A stretch of DNA of 64,000 nt, taken from Harmothoe impar (taxonomy: Eukaryota > Annelida > Polychaeta > Phyllodocida > Polynoidae). The notes beneath the pieces were generated by a model, which was given only the letters and a program-made list of their open reading frames with translations, made no database searches and was not told the DNA's origin. Position 1 is the first letter of the stretch, and each line of letters starts with the position of its first letter. Below, in pieces: positions 21,910 through 32,405 of this stretch. Made by a program: the position numbers and the translations under genes. The stretch spans positions 52,869,800 to 52,933,799 of the forward strand of contig OX381714.1 of the NCBI GenBank assembly GCA_947462335.1, written 5' to 3'.

Positions 21910-23323
21910 CAGTTTCTAAAGATAAATGTGTACAGGCCCACGACCTGCTCTAGTAATACCACCACTGCCTTATGAAATCCTTACAATTAAACAGTCACAA
22001 CGAAATGTCCATGACGAAGTCAATTGGTTTTAAACAGTCTGAAAAAAATTGGTATCAATGCAGAATATCCATCTCATTGTAATAGAATACATGCAAGTGT
22101 GATGTGAAAGTAAATTGCAGTTTAACACAGCGCTTAGGAATTTGATAAAAGTTCTTTGATGAAAATTGGGTGCATATTCAACAGTTCAATAATGATGCTG
22201 TTGAAAATATTGACATTAATGTGTAGTCTCTTACTCTGTCTTTGTGTTACAGCAACATAGAGTGTGGAGTATAGATGGTTTGAATACTGCAAAAGCTAAT
22301 ATATGTCTATTTAATTGTTTACTTACACGAAATGCCCAACTATTTATTAATTTATATGTTCATTCATTTATCAATTTACTGTACCGGTATTGATTATAAT
22401 GCATAGTTCTATGTGTGATTGTCCATTGTAATGGTTGAAGTTAATAAGATGTGCTTCTATAGTTGAAATTGGAGGCTGGACCATATTGCTGTTGATTTTG
22501 ATATTGAGCCTGAAGAATGTTGCGTAATGACCTCAGAGCCTAATGGAAATATTCTGTAATTAGATTGTGTGATAGTTGCTAGTCATTATAAATTAAAAAT
22601 AACCTTGCTATACACCATCATCACTCGTCCTCCCCCTCCACCCCAAGTAATATCATCAAAGAATTATTAAATTCTCTTGTTATACTAAAGCTAGAAGAGG
22701 ACATATATGTACCATAATATTGGTTTTGTAATAAGAATGTTTGTTCAGACTAATAAACTTTATGAATTGAATTAAAATTGCATTGGAAACTATGCCCATG
22801 CTTTGAAGTATGAAGCCAACACGTCTTGTTTAAAATGTGTATAATTTATTTATTTCAATTCTGGTAATTTTTTGATAACCCAAAATGTATTCCTCCGGTG
22901 TAAATATACAGGCATCATAAATAACCAATTTAATAGTGAATGATGATCAATGTTGAGAATGTGGACTCAATATTGATTTAGTGCCTGAACCATCATTGAT
23001 ATGATAAAAATGTATCAGCAGAGTATATTCCTAATATGTGGAATCGAGTCCTGTATCAAACTGTCCATTTAAATTTGTGAACATCTGTGATCATAAGACC
23101 CTTAGCAACTCCCTTGGAACTAGTTAACCAATAAATGCTTCTTGTCTACAGCCATTCGTTCTGTTCCTGTCTATCTGGATGGCTTTATGATTGCACATAC
23201 AAGTGTATTCTTGGGGCAATCTCTTGTAGACTTCCATACGGCAATGAATATGAGTATTGTCAAGGGGCCCAGCATCCCTTTTGCCATTATTAACACATCT
23301 ATGGTCTATTGACATCAATTGAT
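21910..23323. other. Space between the convergent YqaJ and transposase genes
   Basis: AT-rich, no ORF of note. It serves as the 3' region of both transposon genes. AATAAA words occur at 22752 (plus) and, on the minus strand, at about 22849. Confidence 0.6.
22752..22757 (+). promoter_or_regulatory. Polyadenylation signal AATAAA
   Basis: AATAAA about 840 bp after the YqaJ stop codon, in TTCAGACTAATAAACTTTAT. A plausible 3' end of that transcript. Confidence 0.4.
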
Positions 23324-24068
23324 TCATGCCATAGCACCAACAATTGGTTCACGAAGATTAGATAACATGAAGCAGATGTAAGTGATTCTTCCTGCCAACT
23401 GTCGCTTTGATGCTGGTAATTCCCTCTTCAGAATTTTGTAGGTTTTTGCCAGGCCGATCACCCTTTCGACATGGATGCGCTTAGATGCGATCCTTCTGTC
23501 GCGAACAACGTCAATGGCGTCAAGTTGAGACTTCCCCTTCAGCATGCGTGGGGTGTTAACATGCACATTTTTGTTGGCAAAGAGATCCTGAACCATGAGA
23601 CCCCTGTCTGCCATGATGCTGTCACCGCTCTCAAACATGTCCTCCATGCAAAGAGGTGAGCGTTCAACAATCTGGCGGTCTGTTGCGGCACCACCATACG
23701 TCTCACTTATAGAGGTTACCATACCGGCTGGACTTATTCCTACTAGTGTCTTTGCTGTATTCCGGTTTTTGTAGGATGAAAAGGTAGCACTTTGCAAAGC
23801 AACATCTGATGGCTTCATGATAGGTATCTCAGTTGCATCAAGAATAACGCGGGTGTTTGGAAATTGCTTTTTAAAGTTTCGGGGCATAGTGTCCACAATC
23901 GTCTGCTTTGATGGCCAGATGTCCATCTCCTTGAACTCATCGTACATGAAGTTAAGCCAGGTTTTGATTATTTTTCCTACTGTAGTTGTCCCGATCTGAG
24001 TATAGTGAAAATCTCTTTCCGGACGCGATTTCCATTGAAATCGCGTCATGAGCATAAGAGAATTGGCT
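23324..24068 (-). CDS. DDE transposase (DDE_Tnp_4 / IS5-related type), main exon
   Basis: Cuts and joins transposon ends. The C-terminal 243 codons from ATG 24055 are intact. A helix-turn-helix-like start (FHYTQIGTTTVGKIIKTWL) leads into the catalytic core with the three acidic positions in family context: Asp of VILDATEIPI, Asp of SIMADRGLMVQDL and Glu of HVERVIGLAKTY. It ends TYICFMLSNLREPI, usual for this family. Two possible starts: ATG at 24055, or a splice acceptor (minus strand, ...AAATAAG) giving an exon from about 24068 that adds NSL before the Met. Most relatives are longer at the N-terminus, so I expect a 5' exon that I could not identify; the internal inverted duplication (24000-24312 with 25908-26222) may have displaced it. 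Faces the YqaJ gene. Confidence 0.88.
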
Positions 24069-24312
24069 TATTTAAGAAAATCACCTAACTTTAGTGGCCA
24101 TTTTGGCTATGTCCAACAACATTTTTTACTTTGGAAAATATTTTCCTTGATCCAGACCATCATTCCTCTTTAAATAGATATAGCAACAAAATGTTTTTGC
24201 ATGTTCTTATAGCAAAAATAAATATTCAAATTAATTTAAAAAACACATTTCTGCAATGATTATGAACTTATGCACTGTGGGTTTGTACTCCTAATTTAGC
24301 TTTCATTAGCTC
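24000..24312 (+). repeat. Internal inverted duplication, arm 1 (contains the transposase 5' end)
   Basis: The reverse complement matches 25908-26222 over about 310 bp: CCAAAATGGCCAC..., TTTCAATGGAAAT and GTCCGGAAA words appear in order in both. This arm includes transposase codons around MTRFQWK and sequence upstream of them. Confidence 0.88.
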
Positions 24313-24651
24313 ACGGTCAAAGCTCAGTCTGGGCATTTGAAGGTAATACTGCTCTAATAGTCATGGACTTTGCTGAGAATTATTCCATCATAGTACAGGA
24401 CTCATATCAAGTATTGTATTGGGATAACTCCCAGGCAACGCTTCACCCTACAGTTATATACTATCGAGAAGGTGAAGAGCTTAAAGATAGTATCTCACCT
24501 TGAATGAACCAAATCTCCCTTTTCATATTTTGCATGTTCCAAAGGACATGGCTTAGCTATTTGTAAAGTCTCTGAGCCCTCACAGATTGTCTCTAATTAT
24601 GTTAAAATAAACAGAATTCATCCAGAATGAGTTACTGTCTACCAGTCTTAA

Positions 24652-25292
24652 CTCTTCCTTTACCGATCGCGCCTTTAGGCACAAAATCGGCCGTTTTTTA
24701 GCCGATTTTAGCCGAATTTTGGCCCTCTGTACTTTGCTCAAAAATTGGTAGAATCCCATGATTTTTTCTGACAGTGGTCTATGGCATATTGTCTCTGCAT
24801 ACATTAACTATTCTAAAAATGCTAGGCACCTCAACTTGCATGAGAATTATCTCATTTTCAATATAATTTGAGCAATATTTAAGGCAAAAATCATGAAAAA
24901 TGTCAAACAATATTGTTTTTTGGGTGAAAAATGATTTTGCCCAATTTTTCATGCTGAAAAAGATAGTACCAAAAGTTTAGGTCTATTTTGATGCATTATG
25001 GCCTAAATATAAGTTGCCATGGCAACATATACACTAAAATATAAGCTAAATTAAATTTCAAATAGGGCTTTATCTCCCTAATTTGAACACATAGAGCGAT
25101 TTAGGGTATCTTACTTTCTGGTCATTCGATACTGTTCATCATAGATGTACTTTTAATTAGAATATTTACAAAATTCTTTCAGTTTCTGAAAGGTTAGGCT
25201 ATCCCCTACATCTTAATATTCCATTTAAATTTCATCTGAAACAATCTGGTTTTGGGAGAGGTGTCTTTATTTGGGACGTGGTAAAGGAAGAG
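24652..25292. mobile_element. MITE, 641 bp, TTAA target duplication
   Basis: TTAA (24648-24651) then CTCTTCCTTTACC; at the other end GGTAAAGGAAGAG (25280-25292) then TTAA (25293-25296). Perfect 13-bp inverted ends and a TTAA duplication suggest a piggyBac- or Kolobok-type non-autonomous element. The interior is AT-rich with no ORF. It sits in the loop of the internal inverted duplication. Confidence 0.88.
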
Positions 25293-25683
25293 TTAAATGC
25301 CCCTTACCTTATTACACCACATAGGGCAGGAATAGCAGCCCTAGTGGCACTCATGAACCCTTGATAGCCTGTTCAGTCCACCCATGAGAGCATTGAAGGG
25401 GCAAATTTAAGACTCAATGTGTGTACATTTCAGCCTGGGTACCTGGGTATGCCCATGTGTTGAAATGGGCAGATTTGCCCCCTACCCACCATAGATAAGC
25501 TGAAAAGGCAGGTATTTACCCGCAATAAGGTATGTCCAGTGCAAAACAGGTAATGCAAGAGCATGTGAAGAGAGCATGATAGTGTTGTCTGCACTGTGTT
25601 AGGTACAATACTATTAAGGCACTATGTACTTGCTTTGTCAGTGACTGTCTCAAACATGACAAAGTGAGTGTCTATTCATTCTA

Positions 25684-25909
25684 GGAAATGTGTCTAGATA
25701 ATGAAGACTACAATGTTAAACAAATGTGGCCAAAGGGACCATTGAATACCTTCAGATGGCCTGCTAGAGAAGACATATGGGTCACACCCCAAATCATCAT
25801 TCTGTGTGCAACTGCAGCCCCAAAAACCACTGATAGAAGAACCTACAAAATTCAACAGAGGGCATGCAAAGACATCTGTGACAAGTTTACCAAGTATAAC
25901 CTTAGCTAA
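25684..25909 (+). CDS. Candidate last exon of a third transposon gene (small SH3/tudor-like C-terminal module?)
   Basis: After acceptor TCATTCTAG the frame EMCLDNEDYNVKQMWPKGP, TFRWPAREDIWVTP, then PKTTDRRTYKIQQ and KFTKYNLS runs to TAA at 25907-25909. The spacing of FRWP.RED, W/V.P, P.TT.RR.YK and a final KF resembles a C-terminal module I associate with cnidarian and mollusc transposon-linked proteins (recalled, not checked). I found no partner exon upstream; 24.3-25.6 kb is mostly MITE. It may instead be the displaced end of a rearranged gene. Confidence 0.45.
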
Positions 25910-26222
25910 TGACAGCAAAATTAGGGGTAAGAACCCACAGTGCAAAATAACAGGTAAATAATCATATTGCAGAAATGTATTTTTTTTAATCAATTTAAAT
26001 ATTTATTTTTTACTATGAGAACATGCAGAAACATTTTGTTTTTATATCTATTTGAAGAGGAATGATTTTTTGGATCAAGGAAAATATTTTCCAAAGTAAA
26101 AAATGTTGTTGGACATAGCCAAAATGGCCACCAAAGTTAGGTGATTTTCATAAATAAGCCAATTCTCTTATATTCATGACTAGATTTCAATGGAAATAAA
26201 GTCCGGAAAAAGATTTTCACTA
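25908..26222 (-). repeat. Internal inverted duplication, arm 2 (dead copy of the transposase 5' end)
   Basis: Inverted copy of 24000-24312. In plus-strand orientation it preserves MTRFQWK but the next codon region has a TAG/TAAAG change, so it is a non-functional fragment. It abuts the right TIR within about 6 bp and begins right at the stop codon of the exon at 25684-25909. Confidence 0.88.
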
Positions 26223-26228
26223 TTCTCA

Positions 26229-26800
26229 ATTGAAAGATACTGATGCGATTATTCGAGAGAGAAATATAGCCAGGTGTTTCAAGTTATTGCACACATAGGA
26301 AATGACCACAAAAGTTGGGTCATTTTGATAAGTGTCCAATAGAACTGTATAGGTTATCACCATTTTTAAATATATGGTTGTGTTTTGATCAGTAATCTGA
26401 TCCAGGTGACATTTCAAATGTTGGACTTTTCCAATGTTTGCCTCATTTCCGACTGAGTTTGTAGTCGTCCTGCCCCTACAGTTTAAGAGATATCTTAAAT
26501 GTTACATGTTGTGTCCCCTGTCCACATATAGAATATTTCATTGCTATAGTTGTGGGTTCCCTGTTGCAATAGTTTACACATGGGACACTCGTGAAAATGG
26601 ACCAGCTTTAAGATCTGCTTTTGATGAGCCCACTACCCTTCACTAATATGGTTGCCACATCCAAACCGCTTGGAATTTGGAGTCCATATTTACAGATGTT
26701 ACTAAAAAGATATTGGGCCATCATCCCACTCAATTAGGATGAATTATGAGATGGTCACCCGGGGAAATCCTCCATTTCTGGTCGATTATGAATGGACTCA
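26229..26800 (-). repeat. Right terminal inverted repeat of the 16.5-kb transposon
   Basis: Inverted partner of 10287-10910, ending in ATGGACTCA before LINE-A resumes with GCC at 26801. Short ORFs here (for example 26434-26646) are chance frames. Confidence 0.92.
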
Positions 26801-27667
26801 GCCAGTGTCAAGCTCAATGCCGAACATATAGCTGTCACAACCAGGATAGTAGGTCAACATGTCCTCTCTTTTGACAAGATGGAGGAGGCTGAAAAGGCTA
26901 AAACAGTGTTAATTGAGGGGGTGTCTGACCCTGTAGGTAGCGAAAATCTCAGGGCACTAATTGATGACCTGTTCGGTGAGCTCGAGTTAGGATATGGCAA
27001 CGAAAAGGTTGACACCATTTTTCGGCTCGGCAGGGTATCTAAAGACAGGCCAGACTTCAGACGACCGATCGTAGTGAAGCTCTCCCATAGAGGCACGAAG
27101 GGGGATATCTTCCGGAATGTCAGGAAACTGCAAGGCAAAAAAGACTGGGGTGGTATAAGTATCATGGACCAGCTGAACGAGATCGAATGCAGGCAATACA
27201 ACGACCTGAGATCCATCTTCTTTCTGGCCAAAAGGTCGGGTGTAAAGAGGCTCAAACTCAGACAGAGAGCTCTGATCATCGATGGATACACATCAGTACA
27301 AAACAGATGTCTCAAATATTGTCATAAAGTTCCTATTCTAACGTCAACTAACTTTATACACAAGAAAGCAATCCTACCCAAGCTGGTCGACCGCAGAATA
27401 TACCATGCACAATTGTACGGGTTCAAACTCTCAAAGAAGATTGACTCATTGAACATCAGGCCAAGACACACTCGCGAGGCTCAAGCGCCATTGCTGAAAT
27501 ACTCTAATATTATCCTGACTGCCTATGAAAAATCCATGGAAGTTTTCGTTGCTCAAACATGGAATGAACTTGACAAGAAATACCGCAATATTGTAAATAT
27601 CTCTGATTTTAAATTAGAAATGAAGAAATTGTTGAGTGACAAAATTGCTTCTTACATAGACCCTTAA
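26801..27667 (+). pseudogene. LINE-A: ORF1 C-terminal half fused in frame to the ORF2 C-terminus
   Basis: The first about 165 codons are the RNA-binding half of a LINE ORF1: KTVLIEGVSD, DTIFRLGRVS, FRRPIVVKL, NVRKLQGKKDWGGISI and RSIFFLAKRSGVKRLKLRQ align by eye with KVVIIEG, AVQFAERVG, AIRFVFKG, FLRGKPDWYRVSI and RSMFFLCKKKG of LINE-B ORF1. After RALIIDGY the reading switches to QNRCLKYCHKVPIL and RRIYHAQLYGFKLSKK, which match the C-terminal end of LINE ORF2 (QNRCLKTCFGLHML in LINE-B). So NADAR-equivalent sequence, the ORF1-ORF2 spacer, the endonuclease and the RT are deleted, yet the join keeps 289 codons open. No catalytic domain remains. Confidence 0.8.
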
Positions 27668-28120
27668 TCAAAATATTTTTATACCTCCTTTACCGGTAGT
27701 TTCTAATCTTATCAGTCTGTGATAATCGAACCTGTATGATACACACTTACATACTGAAGTATAAGTAAAGTCTGCTGCCTTGTTGTTAATCATAAGCGTG
27801 ATCTTTTATAAGCCAATCACTGTTATAAACTCGTTTATATAGAAAATGTTATGTCCTGTCTAGTCCATCTTGCTCTTTAAAGAACAAGTGTATCAACTAG
27901 ATGACGTGATAAAGTATAAAGGTTGGCACCAAAAATCAGCCCTGCTGAGTGTCATTTCCTAATCATTATTGACAAGTAGATTAATTGTTTATATTTCATC
28001 TGTGATTTAAATATCGTGAATATTTTCGGTAAAAGAATCTGTGATAATAACGACGATGGACAAGAACAAGACGTGTACTTTGATGTGGTCAATAAATGAT
28101 TAAAACCCTTCCAAAAAAAA
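26801..28120 (+). mobile_element. LINE-A, 3' segment, internally deleted
   Basis: LINE-A resumes right after the transposon TIR, passes through ORF1, jumps to the end of ORF2, and ends in a 3' UTR with AATAAATGATTAAAACCC and a terminal A-run (about 28110-28120). Confidence 0.82.
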
Positions 28121-28986
28121 AACACAATAGGAACATGTTCTCAATCCAGTGTTGGTTTTTCACCGGCTGTATATTTATGCTGTTGTATATCACACTAATA
28201 CAATACCGCTCTTTTTCACCCCCCCCCCACTAGCACTTCCACACACACCACCTCCCTGCCATTGTCTGTTTCATTTTGTATAGCTATGGGCTGACTATTG
28301 GCTTGTGTGTTGGAGTTCGAGTGTAGTGTGTAGAGAGGCCATTTTGATCTGGTGTGATGTATGAGCGCAGTCTCCTGTGTGCTTTACAAATTATGGTCGA
28401 TATCAGACTGAATCAAAATGCAGACTGTAAGCCTGTTGGTCTGTATAGCCTTATGACATGACAGTAGGCAGTCATAGAACCAGCCATCAGTTGCTGTCAT
28501 ATGGTTTTCAGATAGTTATAGTCCATTTCAATTGAATGCTGAATGATACCTCATGGTTAGGGATGAGCCATTTTTTTCCACATGATGGGAGCGGGGTGGC
28601 TCTATCAATATTGTGGGTGAGGGGGTGCTATTAATGCAAGAGAGAAAACATATTTCTTCAACACTTAATCGGTCTCGGCATGCATGGAGTCAAAGATGAA
28701 AAGGATTTGACTAAAATGTTTTACTTTCCCTCCTCCTCCCCGACATTAGATGATGTGTCTATTGGCAGTGCCTCCCACCTATCATAGCTGCTGTACCCAC
28801 AACTTTAACACATTAACTACCGCTGGTCTGCTATGCAGTCTGCAGGGCTAGTTGCGGGTCCACCGCTGACTCCCCCCAGTCCACACCCACCAGCCAGCAC
28901 GGCTAGTCCCTGGTCCACCACTGACTCTTGCCAGTCTGCTGCTAATTCCACACCAATCAGCCTGTACGGCTAGTCACGGGTCCACC
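28121..28986. other. Non-coding stretch before the candidate 5' exon
   Basis: No ORF of note. About 28830-28985 has an imperfect tandem repeat of CGGCTAGTC.CGGGTCCACC and CCAGTC words (roughly 70 bp, two to three copies) that ends in the Kozak-like start of the next entry. Confidence 0.5.
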
Positions 28987-29154
28987 ATGGAGGCTGCTGT
29001 AGGGGACACTAGCAAGAAAAAAGGATGGGAAGAAGAGGTTCATGCCCTGAAACTTGCCAATGCCAAAATGGCAGCAGATTTGAAGAAGCTGTTAAAGGCA
29101 AGCAAGAGCCAGGAATCGTTTGGAGACAGCAGGCAGGGCGCCCAGTCAAACAAG
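28987..29154 (+). CDS. Candidate 5' coding exon with short coiled coil (possibly exon 1 of the DEG/ENaC gene)
   Basis: ATG in the strong context CCACCATGG, 56 codons, ending AACAAG/GTAGGTGAG, a good donor in phase 0. The protein starts MEAAVGDTSKKKG, then has a heptad-like helix (WEEEVHALKLANAKMAADL) and a polar tail. The next plus-strand acceptor that fits is at 40735 (TTATTCAG), which enters a 21-bp stretch in frame with the channel ATG at 40757 in the same phase. Joining the two would give a cytoplasmic N-terminal extension across an 11.6-kb intron. This link is inference from phase alone; the exon could belong to another transcript or to none. Confidence 0.4.
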
Positions 29155-29209
29155 GTAGGTGAGGAAGTGGTCAGCACAGCAAGTTATACAACTTTGTAAT
29201 TACCTCTAC

Positions 29210-30690
29210 ATTAATGATCTGGTTACATACATGTCAGAGGTGAATCTGCTATATCTAGGAATAGGGACATACTCTAATGATATGAGTCTGGAAATAAAGC
29301 ACTAAAAACCTGGTGAGCAAAAAGCTATGAATGCCTCCTCATACAATGGTTTGTGAAAGTCAATCTCTAAGTTTAACTTTCCTCCATGCAGTCTGCTAGG
29401 GAGTTTCACCATACTGTAAAGTCACCATGGTGGTCTATGCATGAGATCCCAGCATAAATCACTTTACACCACCCTAACTGTGTTAGTCTTACTAGGTAGT
29501 ACACTCAGAGTAGACTCTTGGGACTGGTATACATACTTCTAGGACTGTCAGCACCTACTGTTGTCATCGCATCATGACAGTCTCCAGATAGATATATTAT
29601 GCTAGCGAGTTGCTACCAGCTTGCAATTGAAACCTTGCTTGCCCACTGTTGGATGTAGTGTATGAACAATCAGGGACCTGCAGGAGGATTACTGGCACTG
29701 TGCCAAATTGTGCATATAGATGACACATCATCCAACTGTGTCTGGGAGTCTGGGAGCACCCATCCACCCGGGAGAATTGTTATTTATTATTTAAGTGGAG
29801 TATTATTATTTTAGTCTGGGAGCCAGTATTGAAAAAGCCCCTTAAAATGGAAATTCGTTGCACCCCCTGTAACAAGCGTCACATAGTATCAAATGAAAGG
29901 TAAGACCACAGGCTTTCATTTTAGACCAATGGCCAGTCTGGGGAAGACCAGCATGTCAATTTTGACATGAGACTCATATATTAGTATATTAGGTCCTATA
30001 TAAATCAGCTTGGTCATCTGATTTGACCTTGAAAGTGAAAATTTGCTCCAAATATTATCTGTGAGTATGTTTTTACTCAAAACAAAGAAAATGGCAATCT
30101 AGTTGTAGCTGGCCATGTGAAATATGATATGTGACTCCCCATTTAATGGGGAAAAGTAATTTTACCTTGGTCAAGGTCAAGGTCAAGGTCACATCATATG
30201 ACCTTGAAAGTGAGAAAATCCTTAACTAACTTGCAATTTTTTTTATCTGTTTTGAATTATGTTTAGAACCGTAAGTACTAGATGCATGGAATCTCAGCAT
30301 ATTAAAGGCAGATACATTGGGCCCCATTGAATCGGAATAAATCATATGACCTCGGTGAAGGTGAAGGTCACATGATATGACCTTGAAGTCGAGAAAACAC
30401 TTTGCAGCACAGAAAAATGACAATCTTGGAAATTGGATACACAAATAGCAGGTATTTTGAGTCATTCTTTTGATACCAAATATGCCTAGGTAACATGTGG
30501 CTTATACAAGAGTTTTTATAAATATACTGCAGTACAATATAAGCAATGTTCAGACCCCATCTGTGACTTATATAATTTGTCAAAGCTAGAGGTGCGGCTT
30601 GTACACAAGTAAGGCTTATACATGGGTAAGGGCCTACGGCTTCATTTAGGCCAGGTGTTTCTCTTGGTCAAGTGTTACATATGTAGCTTC
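29210..30690. other. Presumed intron, AGGTCA-type repeats
   Basis: No gene seen. Between about 30010 and 30395 the words ATATGACCTTGAAAGTGA and CAAGGTCAAGGTCA recur three times, spaced by 170-200 bp, an interspersed tandem structure. Confidence 0.55.
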
Positions 30691-30737
30691 TGCCTGCACC
30701 TGCCTGCCTCCTGCCTACTGAAGAGCTGCCTAACTAC

Positions 30738-30803
30738 AAAGGATCAAATTCGAGCTTAGGTCCCCTGCATCATGAATTAACCATGCTAACCACTACTCTA
30801 TGA
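30738..30803 (-). repeat. tRNA-like SINE head
   Basis: On the minus strand TAGAGTAGTGGTTAGCATGG (A-box type) is followed about 30 bases later by AGCTCGAATTTG (B-box type). The anticodon arm does not fold cleanly, so it is a tRNA-derived repeat rather than a tRNA gene. Confidence 0.5.
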
Positions 30804-31507
30804 GGAACAGGTGACATAAGGAATGCCCAGGTACAACCCACTCACAATACCCACACCCTGTTTGTCCCCTTATCTCAGACATAAGATTTGGCTCAGCTGG
30901 TTGCTGGAGGTAAGAGGATACACACTGGTACCAATAAACATGGCGCTGTACACAGGTCATCTTGCTAATGCCCTTTAGTGACCGAATGTCTTTTTTCTGA
31001 TTCATATGGTAGCCATATATCTACATGCCCACCAAATTATATGGAAAAAGCCTGGGTCTTTTTTCCATAAATCAATGAAACCTGTCATTTCGGGTGGGGT
31101 CTATATGGACCCCAGCACTGTGTTAGACCTTATTCATGCAGCATCTAAACCACTTAGATGGCTCTGATGCTGTATTCAAACTTGGCAACTTGTACTTGAA
31201 TCAAAGTAGTTTCTATGTGAGGGACACATATTTAATCAGATTCGGTTCTTAGACTTAGATACAGGTTCTACACTTGAGGTACCTGAGACGACGTCTATCC
31301 CGCCATACTATACTGATATATATAGATATAGGTCTAGGCTCTAGACGGGGCCTGAGACTTTTAGATATGGGACTTTTCAGCAGATCATAGGGCAGCACTA
31401 GACGACAGATGTAGAGGATCTCATCTAGCCTTCTTTGTTCTGTACAGAATGTTCTTTGTGACATCAGTTTAATGCATGTAAGAACTTTCTCTAAAGACAA
31501 AGTCTAT

Positions 31508-31757
31508 GTTTAATCCCAGTTATCCCGACTATGCTTGTGTAGCCATGGCATCAACTATAGCATCAACTTTAGGCTGTGACCATTTTTAGATTTGATATCT
31601 TCATGGATAAAACATTAGTTAACAAACCAGTAGTTCATGTGATGTCCGTTACATAGGTCTGCCGCAATGACTTACCTGGTAGAACAGAGGACTGCAGGCT
31701 GGAGGGCCTTTATGGCAGAGCATCAACTTTAGTTGATGCTCTGCCATAAAGGGTTAA
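31508..31757. mobile_element. CATCAACTATA-family MITE relic interrupted by the foldback below
   Basis: TTAATCCC...GCCATGGCATCAACTATA on the left and GAGCATCAACTTTAGTTGATGCTC...AAAGGGTTAA on the right match the family at 5828 and 8519. About 150 unrelated bases (31570-31715) lie between. Confidence 0.55.
31565..31705 (+). repeat. Long inverted repeat, arm 1
   Basis: GTGACCATTTTTAGATTTGA, GATATCTTCATGGATAAAAC and CCTGGTAGAACAGAGGACTG occur here and, as complements in reverse order, at 32205-32335. Confidence 0.9.
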
Positions 31758-32159
31758 GCAATGCTGACTGGGTATTGACTAAATTGCGAGATCTAGTGGC
31801 ACCAACTCTGGTGTGTGTATGCTCAATGGTTGCATAATTATAGTCACATTCAGTTATGTTATCTTTGCATAGCAATCAAGATATATATTGCAGTAATATA
31901 ACACTAATGCATTTATATTACTAAAGTATATACTAATCACTACTGACTCCCCTTTTGTGTACAAACTCTGACAGGCATGTCCTACACTGATACTCACCAG
32001 AATGACTCATTCTTACTGTACAGCCTCTCAGAGACATGTGACAACTGCCCCCATTGCTGTACAACCTCAAAACGAGGTTATGTGTATAACCTCCTCAGGA
32101 GGTTATATGAACTAGGTCAAGTCAGACAGGAGGTTATGAGAACCATTTCTCTTTTAAAA

Positions 32160-32335
32160 CCATGCTTTTTATTGGGATTTGAACCCAGGAGCACAAACCC
32201 TCAGGCCTGCAGTCCTCTGTTCTACCAGGTAAGTCATCGCGGCAGACCTATGTAAGGGACATCACATGAACTACTGGTTTGTTGACTAATGTTTTATCCA
32301 TGAAGATATCAAATCTAAAAATGGTCACAGCCTTT
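32160..32335 (-). repeat. Inverted-repeat arm 2 containing a tRNA-like SINE head
   Basis: The minus strand reads CTTACCTGGTAGAACAGAGG (A-box region) then CTGGGTTCAAATCCC (B box) at about 32165-32180. Outside that, 32205-32335 mirrors 31565-31705, so the two arms could fold back over about 500 bp. Confidence 0.75.
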
Positions 32336-32336
32336 T

Positions 32337-32405
32337 GATGAATTGAACTCAGCCCCTTCTGACCCACAGGCGAAGGTAGAAACCACTAAACTAGCAAGGC
32401 CTGCC
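32337..32405 (-). repeat. tRNA-like SINE head
   Basis: Minus strand: CTTGCTAGTTTAGTGGTTTC followed by GAGTTCAATTC, matching A- and B-box spacing. Confidence 0.55.

Larger units (their letters stand above)
10287..26800. mobile_element. 16.5-kb DNA transposon with about 600-bp TIRs; DDE transposase plus SAP-SWIM-YqaJ gene (ISL2EU-like)
   Basis: Both ends begin TGAGTCCAT and carry inverted copies of about 600 bp (10287-10910 and 26229-26800). Between them lie a five-exon SAP-SWIM-YqaJ gene running rightward (11017-21909), a DDE_Tnp_4-type transposase running leftward (23324-24068) and one further candidate exon (25684-25909). From memory, eukaryotic ISL2EU/IS4EU transposons pair an IS5-related transposase with a YqaJ-domain protein, so I assign it there by inference; PIF/Harbinger is the main alternative. 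The target is ORF1 of a LINE. The target duplication is not clear: flanks share only a G. The element has itself been hit by LINE-2, at least five MITEs and an internal inverted duplication. It looks like an old autonomous copy that is no longer intact. Confidence 0.8.
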
